Assembly: GCA_001723855.1 (NCBI GenBank)
Contig: MCBC01000069.1
Coordinates: 1 to 17,182 of the forward strand
Reading direction: 5' to 3'
Source of the DNA: Candidatus Altarchaeales archaeon WOR_SM1_86-2
GTDB lineage: Archaea; Altiarchaeota; Altiarchaeia; IMC4; MCBC01
DNA: 17,182 nucleotides
Shown here: piece by piece, positions 6,993 to 13,669 of the stretch
Layout of the letters: each line of letters opens with the position of its first letter
Position numbering within the stretch: position 1 is the stretch's first letter
Made by a program: the position numbers and the translations under genes
The notes under the pieces: generated by a model
Databases searched by the model: none
What the model saw: the letters and a program-made list of their open reading frames with translations, nothing else
Told to the model about the DNA's origin: nothing

Positions 6993-7081
6993 TTATTAAC
7001 AAAGAAAAAACTATTTAAATAATCCTGTTTGTAATTATTAACAAAAAAAGTTTTAAAAAAGTTTTATCAAAAATTTATAAA
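6993..7081 (+). promoter_or_regulatory. Promoter region of the vapBC-like pair, with a direct repeat
   Basis: TTATTAACAAA occurs twice (6993-7003 and 7035-7045), a 42-bp spacing, in a very A+T-rich leader. TTTTAAAA at 7051-7058 is about 26 bp before the ATG at 7082 and could be the TATA box of a leaderless mRNA; TATTTAAATA at 7012-7021 is an alternative. Antitoxins of such pairs usually bind their own promoter, so the repeat is a candidate operator (inference). Confidence 0.4.
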
Positions 7082-7312
7082 ATGGCTGAAGTGGTTGTCA
7101 AGATACCAGAAGATTTGGTAGAAGAGTTCAAAGATATAAAGCCAGTATTCTGGCAGTTGGTTGTGGACAGGGCAATAAATGAGGAATTGGCAAGATTAAG
7201 GAAGTTAAAGCAGATAGTATCTAAGAGTAAATTAACAAAAAAAGATGTGGAGGAGCTGTCTGATGAAGTTAACAAGTCGTTGGCAGAAAGATATGTTAAA
7301 TTATTTGCATAA
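7082..7312 (+). CDS. VapB-like antitoxin
   Basis: 76 residues, small and highly charged. The N-terminus MAEVVVKIPEDLVEEFKDI resembles the beta-strand and first helix of ribbon-helix-helix or related DNA-binding antitoxins. The C-terminal half (about 40-76) is a lysine- and glutamate-rich helix such as wraps around PIN toxins. The toxin gene starts 2 bp after its stop codon, a typical operon spacing. Expected role: neutralise the VapC nuclease by direct binding and repress the shared promoter. The assignment rests mainly on size and the PIN-domain partner; the exact VapB subfamily is not recognised. Confidence 0.72.
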   Translation: MAEVVVKIPEDLVEEFKDIKPVFWQLVVDRAINEELARLRKLKQIVSKSKLTKKDVEELSDEVNKSLAERYVKLFA

Positions 7313-7314
7313 CT

Positions 7315-7752
7315 ATGTTATTAATTGTTGATGTTAATGTCATATTTTCAGCATTGTACAGTAAAGATGCGGCTTATGATGTATTCGCCATTAACAGAAG
7401 CCGCAGGATTTTCGAGTGGGTTGCCCCTGAGTATATGTTTCTTGAACTTAGAAAGAACACTGACAAGTTGCTCCAAGCCAGTAAATTGTCCAGAGATGAG
7501 ATTGAGAATGTACTTTCCTTCATAGAAGAAGAACTGTGGATAATACCGGGAGATGAATTTGGCGAGTTTGTTCCAAAAGCTGCCGAACTTTTAAGTGAGC
7601 ATAAGAAAGATACCCCCTATCTTGCACTGGCATTGAAGTTGAACTGCCCATTTTTTTCAGGAGATAAAAAGTTCAAGAAATTGTCTCCTGTCAGAGTGTA
7701 CAATCCAAGAGAATTGTTGGATATTCTATTAGGCAGGGCGACACCGCTCTGA
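7315..7752 (+). CDS. VapC-like PIN-domain ribonuclease toxin
   Basis: 145 residues, usual for VapC. PIN domains cut RNA with a Mg-dependent acidic centre; here Asp6 (LIVDVNVI), Glu44 (MFLELRKN), Asp99 (KKDTPYLALA) and Asp117 (SGDKKF) are all in place, so the nuclease should be active. VapC toxins typically cleave initiator tRNA or rRNA and arrest growth until the antitoxin is restored. It begins 2 bp after the antitoxin stop and is followed by runs of T. The pair lies between the FG-GAP-like gene and trm1, and is more A+T-rich than trm1, which suggests later acquisition. The C-terminus (ELLDILLGRATPL) looks complete. Confidence 0.87.
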   Translation: MLLIVDVNVIFSALYSKDAAYDVFAINRSRRIFEWVAPEYMFLELRKNTDKLLQASKLSRDEIENVLSFIEEELWIIPGDEFGEFVPKAAELLSEHKKDTPYLALALKLNCPFFSGDKKFKKLSPVRVYNPRELLDILLGRATPL

Positions 7753-7756
7753 TTCT

Positions 7757-7784
7757 AATTTTTTGATTTATTTTTAATTTTTTT
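7757..7784 (+). terminator. T-run terminator after the toxin gene
   Basis: Three runs of T (7759-7764, 7771-7775, 7778-7784) start within 7 bp of the toxin stop. Archaeal RNA polymerase ends at such U-rich tracts without needing a hairpin. Called from composition and position. Confidence 0.45.
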
Positions 7785-7829
7785 CAATAAAATTGCCAAA
7801 AATATAGACCTAAAATAACAAAAAATATA

Positions 7830-8966
7830 ATGAACATAAACCTGAAAACCGTAACAGAAGGAGAAACAAAACTTATGGTGCCGGTTGAGGAGAAGTTGTC
7901 AAGGAAAAGCACAGTTTTCTTTAACCCGAAAATGGAGTTGAGCCGGGACATTTCTGTCGCTGTCGCCGGGTTACTTAAACCGCATAGGGTTTGTGATGCA
8001 CTTGCAGGCTGCGGTGCTCGGGGAATCAGGATGCTGAATGAATGCGGTTACGGGATGGATATGACTATCAATGATATAAATCCCTATGCATACAAGTTGA
8101 TAAAGAAGAATGCTGCCCTGAATCTTAAAGAGAAAGTAACAATAACAAATTTAGATTCAAATGTACTGCTGGGGGTTGATTATGAGCACGGTGCGGAAAG
8201 GTATGATTATGTTGATATCGACCCGTTCGGCACCCCGGTTAGATTTATAGAGCCCGCACTCAGGGCGCTAAATAATAACGCGATACTGGCGGTCACCGCA
8301 ACCGACACCGCCCCGTTATGCGGAACATACCCTAAAGCCTGCAGGCGAAAATATGATGCCGTCTCGCTAAAAACCGACTATTATGATGAATCAGGACTCA
8401 GGATATTGATTGCTTATCTCGCGAGACTGGCAACAAAATACAACATCGGAGTAACCCCGCTGTTCTCACATTCCACCCTCCATTATTTCAGAACATACCT
8501 GCAGATACATAAAATACGATCTAACAGGTATGTGAATGAAGCGATAGAGAATGTAAAATATATCCAGCACTGCTTTAATTGCTTTAGGCGAGAGTTCAGG
8601 GACCTGGATGAGTTAGAGAGTTTCTGTGAGTGCGGGGAAAAGTATAAGACCGCGGGACCATTATGGGCTGGCGATTTTGCAGACGCAAAATTCTGTGATA
8701 AACTGGGGGAAAAACTTAGTGAAAAAAAGGAGGCGATAAAATTAGTAGAGTTAATTAACCTGGAAACAGATCCAGGGATCAGGATTCCCTATTACGATGT
8801 TCATAAAATCTGTAAATCATCGGGGATTTCAATACCCACCATGGATAAAATAATGGAAACCCTGAAGGAAAATGGTTTTAAAGCAGCAAGAACGCATTTC
8901 TCCGGTGTCGGACTCAGAACGGATGCGCCCGCAGATAAACTTGTAGGGGTTATTTTGGGTTTTTAA
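7830..8966 (+). CDS. trm1: tRNA (guanine(26)-N(2))-dimethyltransferase Trm1
   Basis: 378 residues, normal for archaeal Trm1. It uses S-adenosylmethionine to make N2,N2-dimethylguanosine at tRNA position 26. Visible motifs: FFNPKMELSRDI (30-41, family signature), SAM-binding DALAGCGARGIR (56-67), NDINPYA (81-87), and the catalytic motif VDIDPFGTP (128-136). A zinc-type cluster C248-x2-C251 ... C266-x-C268 precedes the C-terminal domain, as in archaeal members. The ATG is preceded 25 bp upstream by AAATATAGA, a TATA-like box, suggesting a leaderless mRNA. It was probably next to apgM (28 bp away) before the toxin-antitoxin cassette at 9103-9664 came in. No damage is seen. Confidence 0.95.
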   Translation: MNINLKTVTEGETKLMVPVEEKLSRKSTVFFNPKMELSRDISVAVAGLLKPHRVCDALAGCGARGIRMLNECGYGMDMTINDINPYAYKLIKKNAALNLKEKVTITNLDSNVLLGVDYEHGAERYDYVDIDPFGTPVRFIEPALRALNNNAILAVTATDTAPLCGTYPKACRRKYDAVSLKTDYYDESGLRILIAYLARLATKYNIGVTPLFSHSTLHYFRTYLQIHKIRSNRYVNEAIENVKYIQHCFNCFRREFRDLDELESFCECGEKYKTAGPLWAGDFADAKFCDKLGEKLSEKKEAIKLVELINLETDPGIRIPYYDVHKICKSSGISIPTMDKIMETLKENGFKAARTHFSGVGLRTDAPADKLVGVILGF

Positions 8967-8994
8967 TTTGTATTTTCCATTATTAAAAACTACA

Positions 8995-9102
8995 ATGAAA
9001 TACATGGTCATATTGGGCGACGGGATGGCAGATTATCCTTTGTAGGAGCTGGGCGGAAAAACACCTTTCCAGGCAGCTAGCAAGCCGAACATCAATTTTA
9101 TT
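8995..9102 (+). pseudogene. Broken copy of the first ~36 codons of apgM
   Basis: Aligned by eye to the intact apgM start at 9665, this stretch matches over 108 bp with about 14 mismatches and no gaps. It reads MKYMVILGDGMADYPL, then a TAG stop, then ELGGKTPFQAASKPNINFI and a TAA at its end. It begins 28 bp after the trm1 stop, the place where a neighbouring gene would be expected to start. At least four differences from the intact copy are silent third-position changes (GCA/GCG, GAT/GAC, GGA/GGG, CCT/CCC). It therefore looks like the original or an imported 5' end left behind when the cassette 9103-9664 was inserted. It cannot encode an enzyme. Confidence 0.9.
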
Positions 9103-9115
9103 TAAATATTTAAAT
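9100..9115. promoter_or_regulatory. 16-bp perfect palindrome acting as probable TATA box of the second toxin-antitoxin pair
   Basis: ATTTAAATATTTAAAT is its own reverse complement and is centred about 24 bp before the antitoxin ATG at 9131, right for a leaderless archaeal promoter. It lies exactly at the edge of the apgM fragment, so it also marks the junction with the inserted DNA. Confidence 0.5.
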
Positions 9116-9130
9116 GTAATAAAAACCAAA

Positions 9131-9421
9131 ATGGAATACATAAAAATCAAACCACAAGAAGGTGTTGTGAAACATTTCCATCAACTGCTTAGATATGAAG
9201 AGAGAAGCGAGGAAGATGAGGCAGAGTTTATATTCCAGATAGGAATGAAACAGAGATTAAAAGAGATAACAATTGAAAAATACAGAAATAAAGAAATCAC
9301 ACTTGAAAAGGCGGCGGAAATAGCAAATATTTCCGTGTGGGAGATGGCAGAATTGCTAGAAGAGAAGGGCATACCATACAATCTTGATGTTGATGCAGTT
9401 ATAGAAAGTGTAAATAAGTAA
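9131..9421 (+). CDS. UPF0175-family antitoxin-like protein
   Basis: 96 residues. The segment 50-83 (KYRNKEITLEKAAEIANISV then WEMAELLEEKGIPY) is the hallmark of the UPF0175 family: a helix-turn-helix-like module that follows the pattern 'K-Y-x-x-G/K-x-I-S/T-x-x-K-A-A-E-x-A'. Members act as antitoxins beside DUF3368 PIN-like toxins, as here: the next gene starts with GTG one base after this stop. The reading frame is complete, with a leaderless-type promoter (palindrome at 9100-9115). Because the partner has lost its middle, this antitoxin may now be an orphan, kept as a regulator or drifting. More A+T-rich than the flanking trm1 and apgM. Confidence 0.8.
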   Translation: MEYIKIKPQEGVVKHFHQLLRYEERSEEDEAEFIFQIGMKQRLKEITIEKYRNKEITLEKAAEIANISVWEMAELLEEKGIPYNLDVDAVIESVNK

Positions 9422-9422
9422 G

Positions 9423-9635
9423 GTGATTTCAGCGTCTAATACCTCTCCATTGATTTTTGCAAGTAAAGTACCGGAAATACTTGATTTACTTAAAAGTACT
9501 TACGAAGGAATTATCATTCCCCTGGAGGTTTACAGGGAAGCAGTAGAAGACGCTTTACGGATATTGGATGAGTTACTGGCAAACCAATACCGACTAAGCA
9601 TTAAGGATTATAAAAGGATTATGGCTTTACTTTAA
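9423..9635 (+). pseudogene. Internally deleted DUF3368 PIN-like toxin
   Basis: 70 codons from GTG (ISASNTSPLIFASKVPEILD at the start). Residues 1-42 match the N-terminus of DUF3368 toxins: strand with S-N-T-S-P-L-I, then a strand IIIPLEVYREAVE. Residues 43-70 (DALRILDELLANQYRLSI, then KDYKRIMALL) match the family C-terminus, where the pattern 'LDEL...G-x-R-L-S...Y' is usual. The central ~80 residues, which carry the remaining catalytic acidic residues of the PIN fold, are absent although the frame stays open. Family members are about 150 residues. I infer an in-frame internal deletion and a nuclease-dead product. The family comparison is from memory; a short natural variant is the alternative. 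Confidence 0.65.
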
Positions 9636-9664
9636 GTTTAGTTTAAGATTACAAATAAACCACC

Positions 9665-10840
9665 ATGAAATACATAGTCATATTGGGCGACGGGATGGCG
9701 GACTATCCTTTGGAGGAGCTGGGCGGGAAAACACCCCTCCAGGCGGCGGATAAGCCGAACATCGATTTTATCGCAGAGGAGGGTAAGAGCGGGATGCTTC
9801 GCACGATTCCTGCCGGGATGGATCCAGGCTCAGATGTTGCCAATCTCTCTATCCTCGGCTATGACCCCTGCAGATATTATTCCGGCAGGGCACCGCTTGA
9901 GGCGGCAAGCATAGGGGTGAAACTGGGTGATGACGAGGTGGCGTTCAGGTGCAATTTAATTACTGAAGAGAATGGGATCTTGGCGGATTTTACCGCAGGT
10001 CATATAACTTCAGAAGAAGCAAAAGAATTGATCGGAGCATTGAACGAGTCAGGTCTGGGGGCAGGAAAGTTTTATGCCGGGGTCAGCTACAGGCATCTTT
10101 TTGTCTGTGATTTCGGTGAAAAATTAAAGTGCACTCCTCCGCATGATGTTGTTTCCGAGCCGATAGATAAGGTCTTGATTAAACCGGAAAACGCAGAAAG
10201 TGAAGTGCTTAACAAATTGATGCATGACTCAAAAAAGGTGCTTGAGGGACACGAGGTAAATAAAAAACGCATGGTAAACGGAAGGAAGCCGGCAAACATG
10301 ATATGGCTGTGGGGGCAGGGAAAAAAACCGGAACTGGAGTTGTTTAAAGACAAGTATGGTTTAAACGGGGCGGTGATATCAGCAGTTGACCTGATAAAGG
10401 GCATCGGCATCAGCGCTGGAATGGACGTTCTAAATGTCCCAGGCGCAACAGGTTTTTACGACACCGTCTATGAGAATAAGGCAAAATATGCCCTTAAAGC
10501 ATTAAAGGACCATGATTATGTTTATGTCCATGTGGAGGCGCCGGATGAAGCAGCCCATTCGGGGGATCTTGAATTGAAGATAAAGACCATTGAAGACCTG
10601 GACAGGAGGTTGGTTGGAAAGATCCTGGACGCACCGGTAGAGTGCGCGGTAGCGATTCTCCCAGACCATGCAACCCCCGTTAAAGTTAAAACCCATACAG
10701 GGGATGCCGTGCCGTTTGCTATTATGTCGCCGTTCCATGGAAGAGATAATGTGGAGAGATTTGATGAAAGATCCGCAGGGAGAGGGGGATTCGGGAAGAT
10801 AGAGGGGGGGGAATTCATGAAATTGCTGCTTGGAAAATAA
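9665..10840 (+). CDS. apgM: 2,3-bisphosphoglycerate-independent phosphoglycerate mutase, archaeal type
   Basis: 391 residues. It interconverts 3- and 2-phosphoglycerate in glycolysis and gluconeogenesis through a phosphoserine intermediate, and belongs to the alkaline phosphatase superfamily. The two-metal site residues are visible: Asp9 in ILGDGMAD, nucleophile Ser56 in GMDPGSDVAN, Asp294/His298 in VEAPDEAAHSGD, Asp334-His335 in LPDHATP, and His344 in THTGDAVPF. The length is normal and the gene is intact. Its first 108 bp are duplicated at 8995-9102, so its present promoter (A+T-rich CTTTAAGTTTAGTTTAAG about 25 bp upstream) came with the inserted cassette rather than from the old trm1-apgM junction. 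The change of promoter may alter expression of a central metabolic enzyme (inference). Confidence 0.95.
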   Translation: MKYIVILGDGMADYPLEELGGKTPLQAADKPNIDFIAEEGKSGMLRTIPAGMDPGSDVANLSILGYDPCRYYSGRAPLEAASIGVKLGDDEVAFRCNLITEENGILADFTAGHITSEEAKELIGALNESGLGAGKFYAGVSYRHLFVCDFGEKLKCTPPHDVVSEPIDKVLIKPENAESEVLNKLMHDSKKVLEGHEVNKKRMVNGRKPANMIWLWGQGKKPELELFKDKYGLNGAVISAVDLIKGIGISAGMDVLNVPGATGFYDTVYENKAKYALKALKDHDYVYVHVEAPDEAAHSGDLELKIKTIEDLDRRLVGKILDAPVECAVAILPDHATPVKVKTHTGDAVPFAIMSPFHGRDNVERFDERSAGRGGFGKIEGGEFMKLLLGK

Positions 10841-10857
10841 TTCTTTTTCTTTTTTAT
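10841..10857 (+). terminator. T-rich terminator after apgM
   Basis: TTCTTTTTCTTTTTTATTG begins immediately after the stop codon; a pyrimidine tract of this kind is the usual archaeal termination signal. Called from position and composition only. Confidence 0.45.
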
Positions 10858-10894
10858 TGTAATTGTAATATAAATTATAGTCTGAGGTAAATAG

Positions 10895-10939
10895 TTTTTC
10901 TTTTTCCCAAGGGTTTTTCTTTTTTCTAAAAAGAAAAAG
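10895..10939. repeat. Copy 2 of the T-rich/A-rich inverted-repeat element
   Basis: TTTTTCTTTTT (10895-10905) pairs perfectly with AAAAAGAAAAA (10928-10938). A small CCCAAGGG sits between, and a second T-tract (10914-10925) could pair with the same A-tract instead, so two exclusive hairpins are possible. It ends 19 bp before the AMP phosphorylase ATG. A TATA-like AATATAAATTATAG lies upstream at 10866-10879, which would put the element in the 5' leader RNA. It shares 26 identical bp with 1665-1690. Confidence 0.55.
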
Positions 10940-10958
10940 GCTTTTAAAAATAATAGAT

Positions 10959-12482
10959 ATGGAGTTAAAGGTAAAAATTCTTGATATTGAAACCGGAAAG
11001 TATGTTGTGCTTATGAATGACGAGGATGCCAGGGATTTAGGTATACACGCCTCCGACAGGGTAGATATATCGGCAGATTCTGGTGCGATAACCTCCATGA
11101 TCAACATAACGGAATCATCTATTCTGGAAGGAGGCATAGGCATCTTTGACGAGGTTAAGCGCGCTCTGGGTCTGAAGGAAGGAGACGTTGTTAAGGTAAG
11201 CTCCGCTCGCCGCCCGAAATCTATAGAATACATCAGGAAGAAGGTGGACGGCTTCAAGTTGAATGATTACGAGATAAAAACCATTATCCGGGACATAGTG
11301 GACAATAATCTGAGTGATATTGAACTTTCTGGGTTCATTACGGCGTCTTATATACACCCTGCAGATACGAATGAGACCATAGCGATGATAAGAGCGATGG
11401 TTGAGACAGGAGAGCAGATGGATTTTGGCGGGGGGGTTATAGATAAGCACAGTATAGGCGGAGTTGCGGGCAACAGGACAACGATGCTTTTAGTCCCGAT
11501 AATCGCTTCTTCAGGACTTATAATGCCGAAAACATCGAGCAGGGCAATAACATCCGCCTCGGGGACATCTGACACCATGGAGGTTTTAGCAAATGTAACA
11601 TTCGATATTGAAGAAATCAAGAGGATTGTAAACAGAACCAACGGTTGCATGGTATGGGGCGGGGCGGTAAATTTAGCGCCCGCAGACGATAAAATCATAA
11701 GGGTTGAATACCCTCTTTCCATTGACCCCGATTCGCAGATGCTGGCAAGCGTTCTGGCAAAAAAGAAATCCGTGGGAGCGAAAAATTTGATTATCGACAT
11801 TCCTGTCGGGAAGGGATCCAAGATAAGCAATGAAGAGCGCGGGAATGAACTGGCAAGGAAGTTCATCGAATTTGGCAGTAAACTTGACATCAAAGTTAGA
11901 TGTTTGGTTACGGACGGCAGCTCGCCAATTGGCTACGGGATCGGGCCGGCGCTGGAAGCAATTGATGTCCTCATAGCACTGGATAACAAAAAATTTGATG
12001 AAAAACGCGTGCCCTGGGATCTAATAAATAAATCGCTGGATATGGCGGGGGCAGCTTTCGAATTAGCAGATCCTAAATTAACAAAGGGGGACGGCAGGGC
12101 AGTTGCCGAGAAGATTCTTTTTTCCGGGAGGGCAATGAAGAAGATGAGGCAGATAATAGAGGCGCAGGGCGGCAATCCAGAGATCTCGGCGGACGATATT
12201 GAAGTCGGGGATAAAACCCATGTTATCACATCCGACAGGAAAGGGAAGGTAAGGTTTATCAGCAACTGGAGGATCGCCCAGGTAGCGAGAGCTGCAGGGG
12301 CTCCGAAGAACAAACAAGCAGGGGTTTATTTAGGGGTGGGAGTGGGGGACAGTGTGAAAGCGGGCGACCCTCTCTTCACCATTTACTCTAAAAGCGAAAA
12401 TAAACTGGAGCAGGCGATAGCTTTGTCCGCAGCGTTAAAACCCGTGCAAGTCGGGGGGGTTATAATCGGGGAGGTTTTTTAA
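10959..12482 (+). CDS. deoA: AMP phosphorylase (archaeal thymidine phosphorylase family)
   Basis: 507 residues, the length of archaeal AMP phosphorylases and longer than bacterial thymidine phosphorylase. It splits AMP (and CMP or UMP) with phosphate into the base and ribose 1,5-bisphosphate, which in many archaea feeds type III RuBisCO through ribose-1,5-bisphosphate isomerase. Residues 1-84 form the N-terminal beta-rich domain special to archaea (KVKILDIETGKYVVLMNDED). The phosphate- and ribose-binding signature is KHSIGGVAGNRT (163-174), with KTSSRAITSASGTSD (191-205) following. The C-terminus (EQAIALSAALKPVQVGGVII) is complete. The stop ends 1 bp before the stop of the convergent NACHT gene. 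Those two partner enzymes of the AMP pathway are not in the window. Confidence 0.92.
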   Translation: MELKVKILDIETGKYVVLMNDEDARDLGIHASDRVDISADSGAITSMINITESSILEGGIGIFDEVKRALGLKEGDVVKVSSARRPKSIEYIRKKVDGFKLNDYEIKTIIRDIVDNNLSDIELSGFITASYIHPADTNETIAMIRAMVETGEQMDFGGGVIDKHSIGGVAGNRTTMLLVPIIASSGLIMPKTSSRAITSASGTSDTMEVLANVTFDIEEIKRIVNRTNGCMVWGGAVNLAPADDKIIRVEYPLSIDPDSQMLASVLAKKKSVGAKNLIIDIPVGKGSKISNEERGNELARKFIEFGSKLDIKVRCLVTDGSSPIGYGIGPALEAIDVLIALDNKKFDEKRVPWDLINKSLDMAGAAFELADPKLTKGDGRAVAEKILFSGRAMKKMRQIIEAQGGNPEISADDIEVGDKTHVITSDRKGKVRFISNWRIAQVARAAGAPKNKQAGVYLGVGVGDSVKAGDPLFTIYSKSENKLEQAIALSAALKPVQVGGVIIGEVF

Positions 12483-12483
12483 T

Positions 12484-13554
12484 CTATTTCCTGAATATCA
12501 TTTCCAGCAGCTCGCTGAAGAAACCGAAATCCTCCCCCTCTCTTTCTATGTCCTTACAGGCGCACCTCCCGTTTTCATAGAAAGCACATTCATCGCAGCA
12601 GCTGTTCCTCTTTTTACAGTTCTTGTATTCCTGGCAGTTACTGCAGCATTTCATCTTATTGATTTTTCCCTGACTATATATTCTATAAAGGTCCGCAAAG
12701 CGTTTTTGTTCATCATGCGTAAGTTCGGGAACGCATATGGTCTTCAGCCCCAATTGTGACGGCCCGGTTGAAGGATCGCGACTGGAAACAATAATCTGGT
12801 TATTGGGCCATTGATCATGAAAGGATGAAAGGATACCTATAACATCGCGTAGCTGATCCGGTGCCAACTCATCCAACCCGTCAACAATTAATACTAACCT
12901 CCCGGATTTAATATATTTGTATAACTGGTTTATTGTAACTGTGCTGTACTGCTCGAAATGGAGTCGCAACATATCCTCAACGAACTCAACATCGGGGGTT
13001 ATCCATTTTGCATGAATGAATACCGGGACATTGCCGCTGGATAACGCAACAATAGTTCGTTCACATATATCTATGTACAAGCGTTGTAACAGCGTCGTTT
13101 TTCCTGTACCGGGGCCCCCTATCAAGGCAAAACTGTCTTTTTCGATTTTTAAGCGGTTTTCGATTTTAGTCCTATCAATATACAAAGAAGTTGACAACTT
13201 ATTAAAACCGGAACTGGATTGTTCCAGATATTCAGCAAGGCGTTTGGCATTTGGAAACGCAAAAAAGTACAGTTGCGATTGAAAATTGTTAACCGATTTC
13301 TTGAGATGCTCAACATCATGGTGCCGAAGCTTTCTTTCCACAAGAGCAAGAATTATTACTGCGCCAACTATCTCCGTTACCAAGTTAAGAAGAAAGCTAG
13401 GCCAGTTGGGTTCGGATAGAATGAAGGATGCAACCAACAATAAAAACGCTAAAGTAAGCAGCCACATATATAGCCTAATGGAGGGTGGCTCTGCCTTGAT
13501 GCGGGCGATCTTTGTCGTAAGTTCTTCACGTTTTGGCAGCTGTTTGGTATCCAT
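12484..13554 (-). CDS. Membrane-anchored NACHT-type NTPase with a cysteine-rich C-terminus
   Basis: 356 residues. Two transmembrane helices lie at about 28-47 (LYMWLLTLAFLLLVASFIL) and 54-74, followed by a linker to 130. Then comes a STAND/NACHT-like P-loop ATPase: Walker A GGPGTGKT (146-153), Walker B VLIVDGLDEL (221-230) with the NACHT-type D-G-L-D-E, and SSRD (257-260), the sensor position. After ~300 a compact cluster of nine cysteines (303, 304, 307, 313, 319, 320, 323, 331, 333) suggests one or two zinc fingers. Winged-helix and repeat sensor parts of classical NACHT proteins are missing, so another subunit may sense the trigger. It is last in the minus-strand run TIR, Nudix, RelA-like, NACHT, 115 bp after the RelA-like gene, and may have its own promoter. 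NACHT proteins act in phage defence; this one is a possible membrane effector (inference). Confidence 0.82.
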   Translation of the reverse strand: MDTKQLPKREELTTKIARIKAEPPSIRLYMWLLTLAFLLLVASFILSEPNWPSFLLNLVTEIVGAVIILALVERKLRHHDVEHLKKSVNNFQSQLYFFAFPNAKRLAEYLEQSSSGFNKLSTSLYIDRTKIENRLKIEKDSFALIGGPGTGKTTLLQRLYIDICERTIVALSSGNVPVFIHAKWITPDVEFVEDMLRLHFEQYSTVTINQLYKYIKSGRLVLIVDGLDELAPDQLRDVIGILSSFHDQWPNNQIIVSSRDPSTGPSQLGLKTICVPELTHDEQKRFADLYRIYSQGKINKMKCCSNCQEYKNCKKRNSCCDECAFYENGRCACKDIEREGEDFGFFSELLEMIFRK

Positions 13555-13574
13555 GGTTACTAATTAAACCCAAT

Positions 13575-13614
13575 ATAGTGATATACAGGATAGTGATATA
13601 CAGGATAGTATATA
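13575..13614. repeat. Tandem 15-bp repeats in the NACHT gene promoter
   Basis: ATAGTGATATACAGG occurs twice back to back (13575-13589, 13590-13604) and is followed by a partial third copy ATAGTATATA. On the minus strand this gives TATATACTATCCTGTATATC-like promoter elements 20-60 bp upstream of the NACHT start at 13554. It could be a regulated promoter with repeated binding sites, or slippage-generated variation. Confidence 0.55.
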
Positions 13615-13669
13615 TTAAAGAATATACTTAAAAATATCTGGGATTCCCGGGATCTACTGGAGTTCAAAC

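Noticed and set aside
8995..9051. A second functional apgM or a short coding gene
   Set aside because: An in-frame TAG follows 16 codons and the similarity ends at 9102; it is a remnant of the apgM start.
10502..11257. A 251-codon minus-strand reading frame across apgM and AMP phosphorylase
   Set aside because: It runs antisense to the conserved coding of both genes and through their A+T-rich spacer; composition is that of a shadow frame.
11348..11893. 181-codon minus-strand reading frame inside AMP phosphorylase
   Set aside because: Antisense to a fully conserved enzyme; no domain features.
13625..13660. Strong terminator hairpin between the RelA-like and NACHT genes (around TCCCGGGA)
   Set aside because: The palindrome is only 8 bp with no loop and no adjacent T-run on the minus strand, so I see no support for a terminator.
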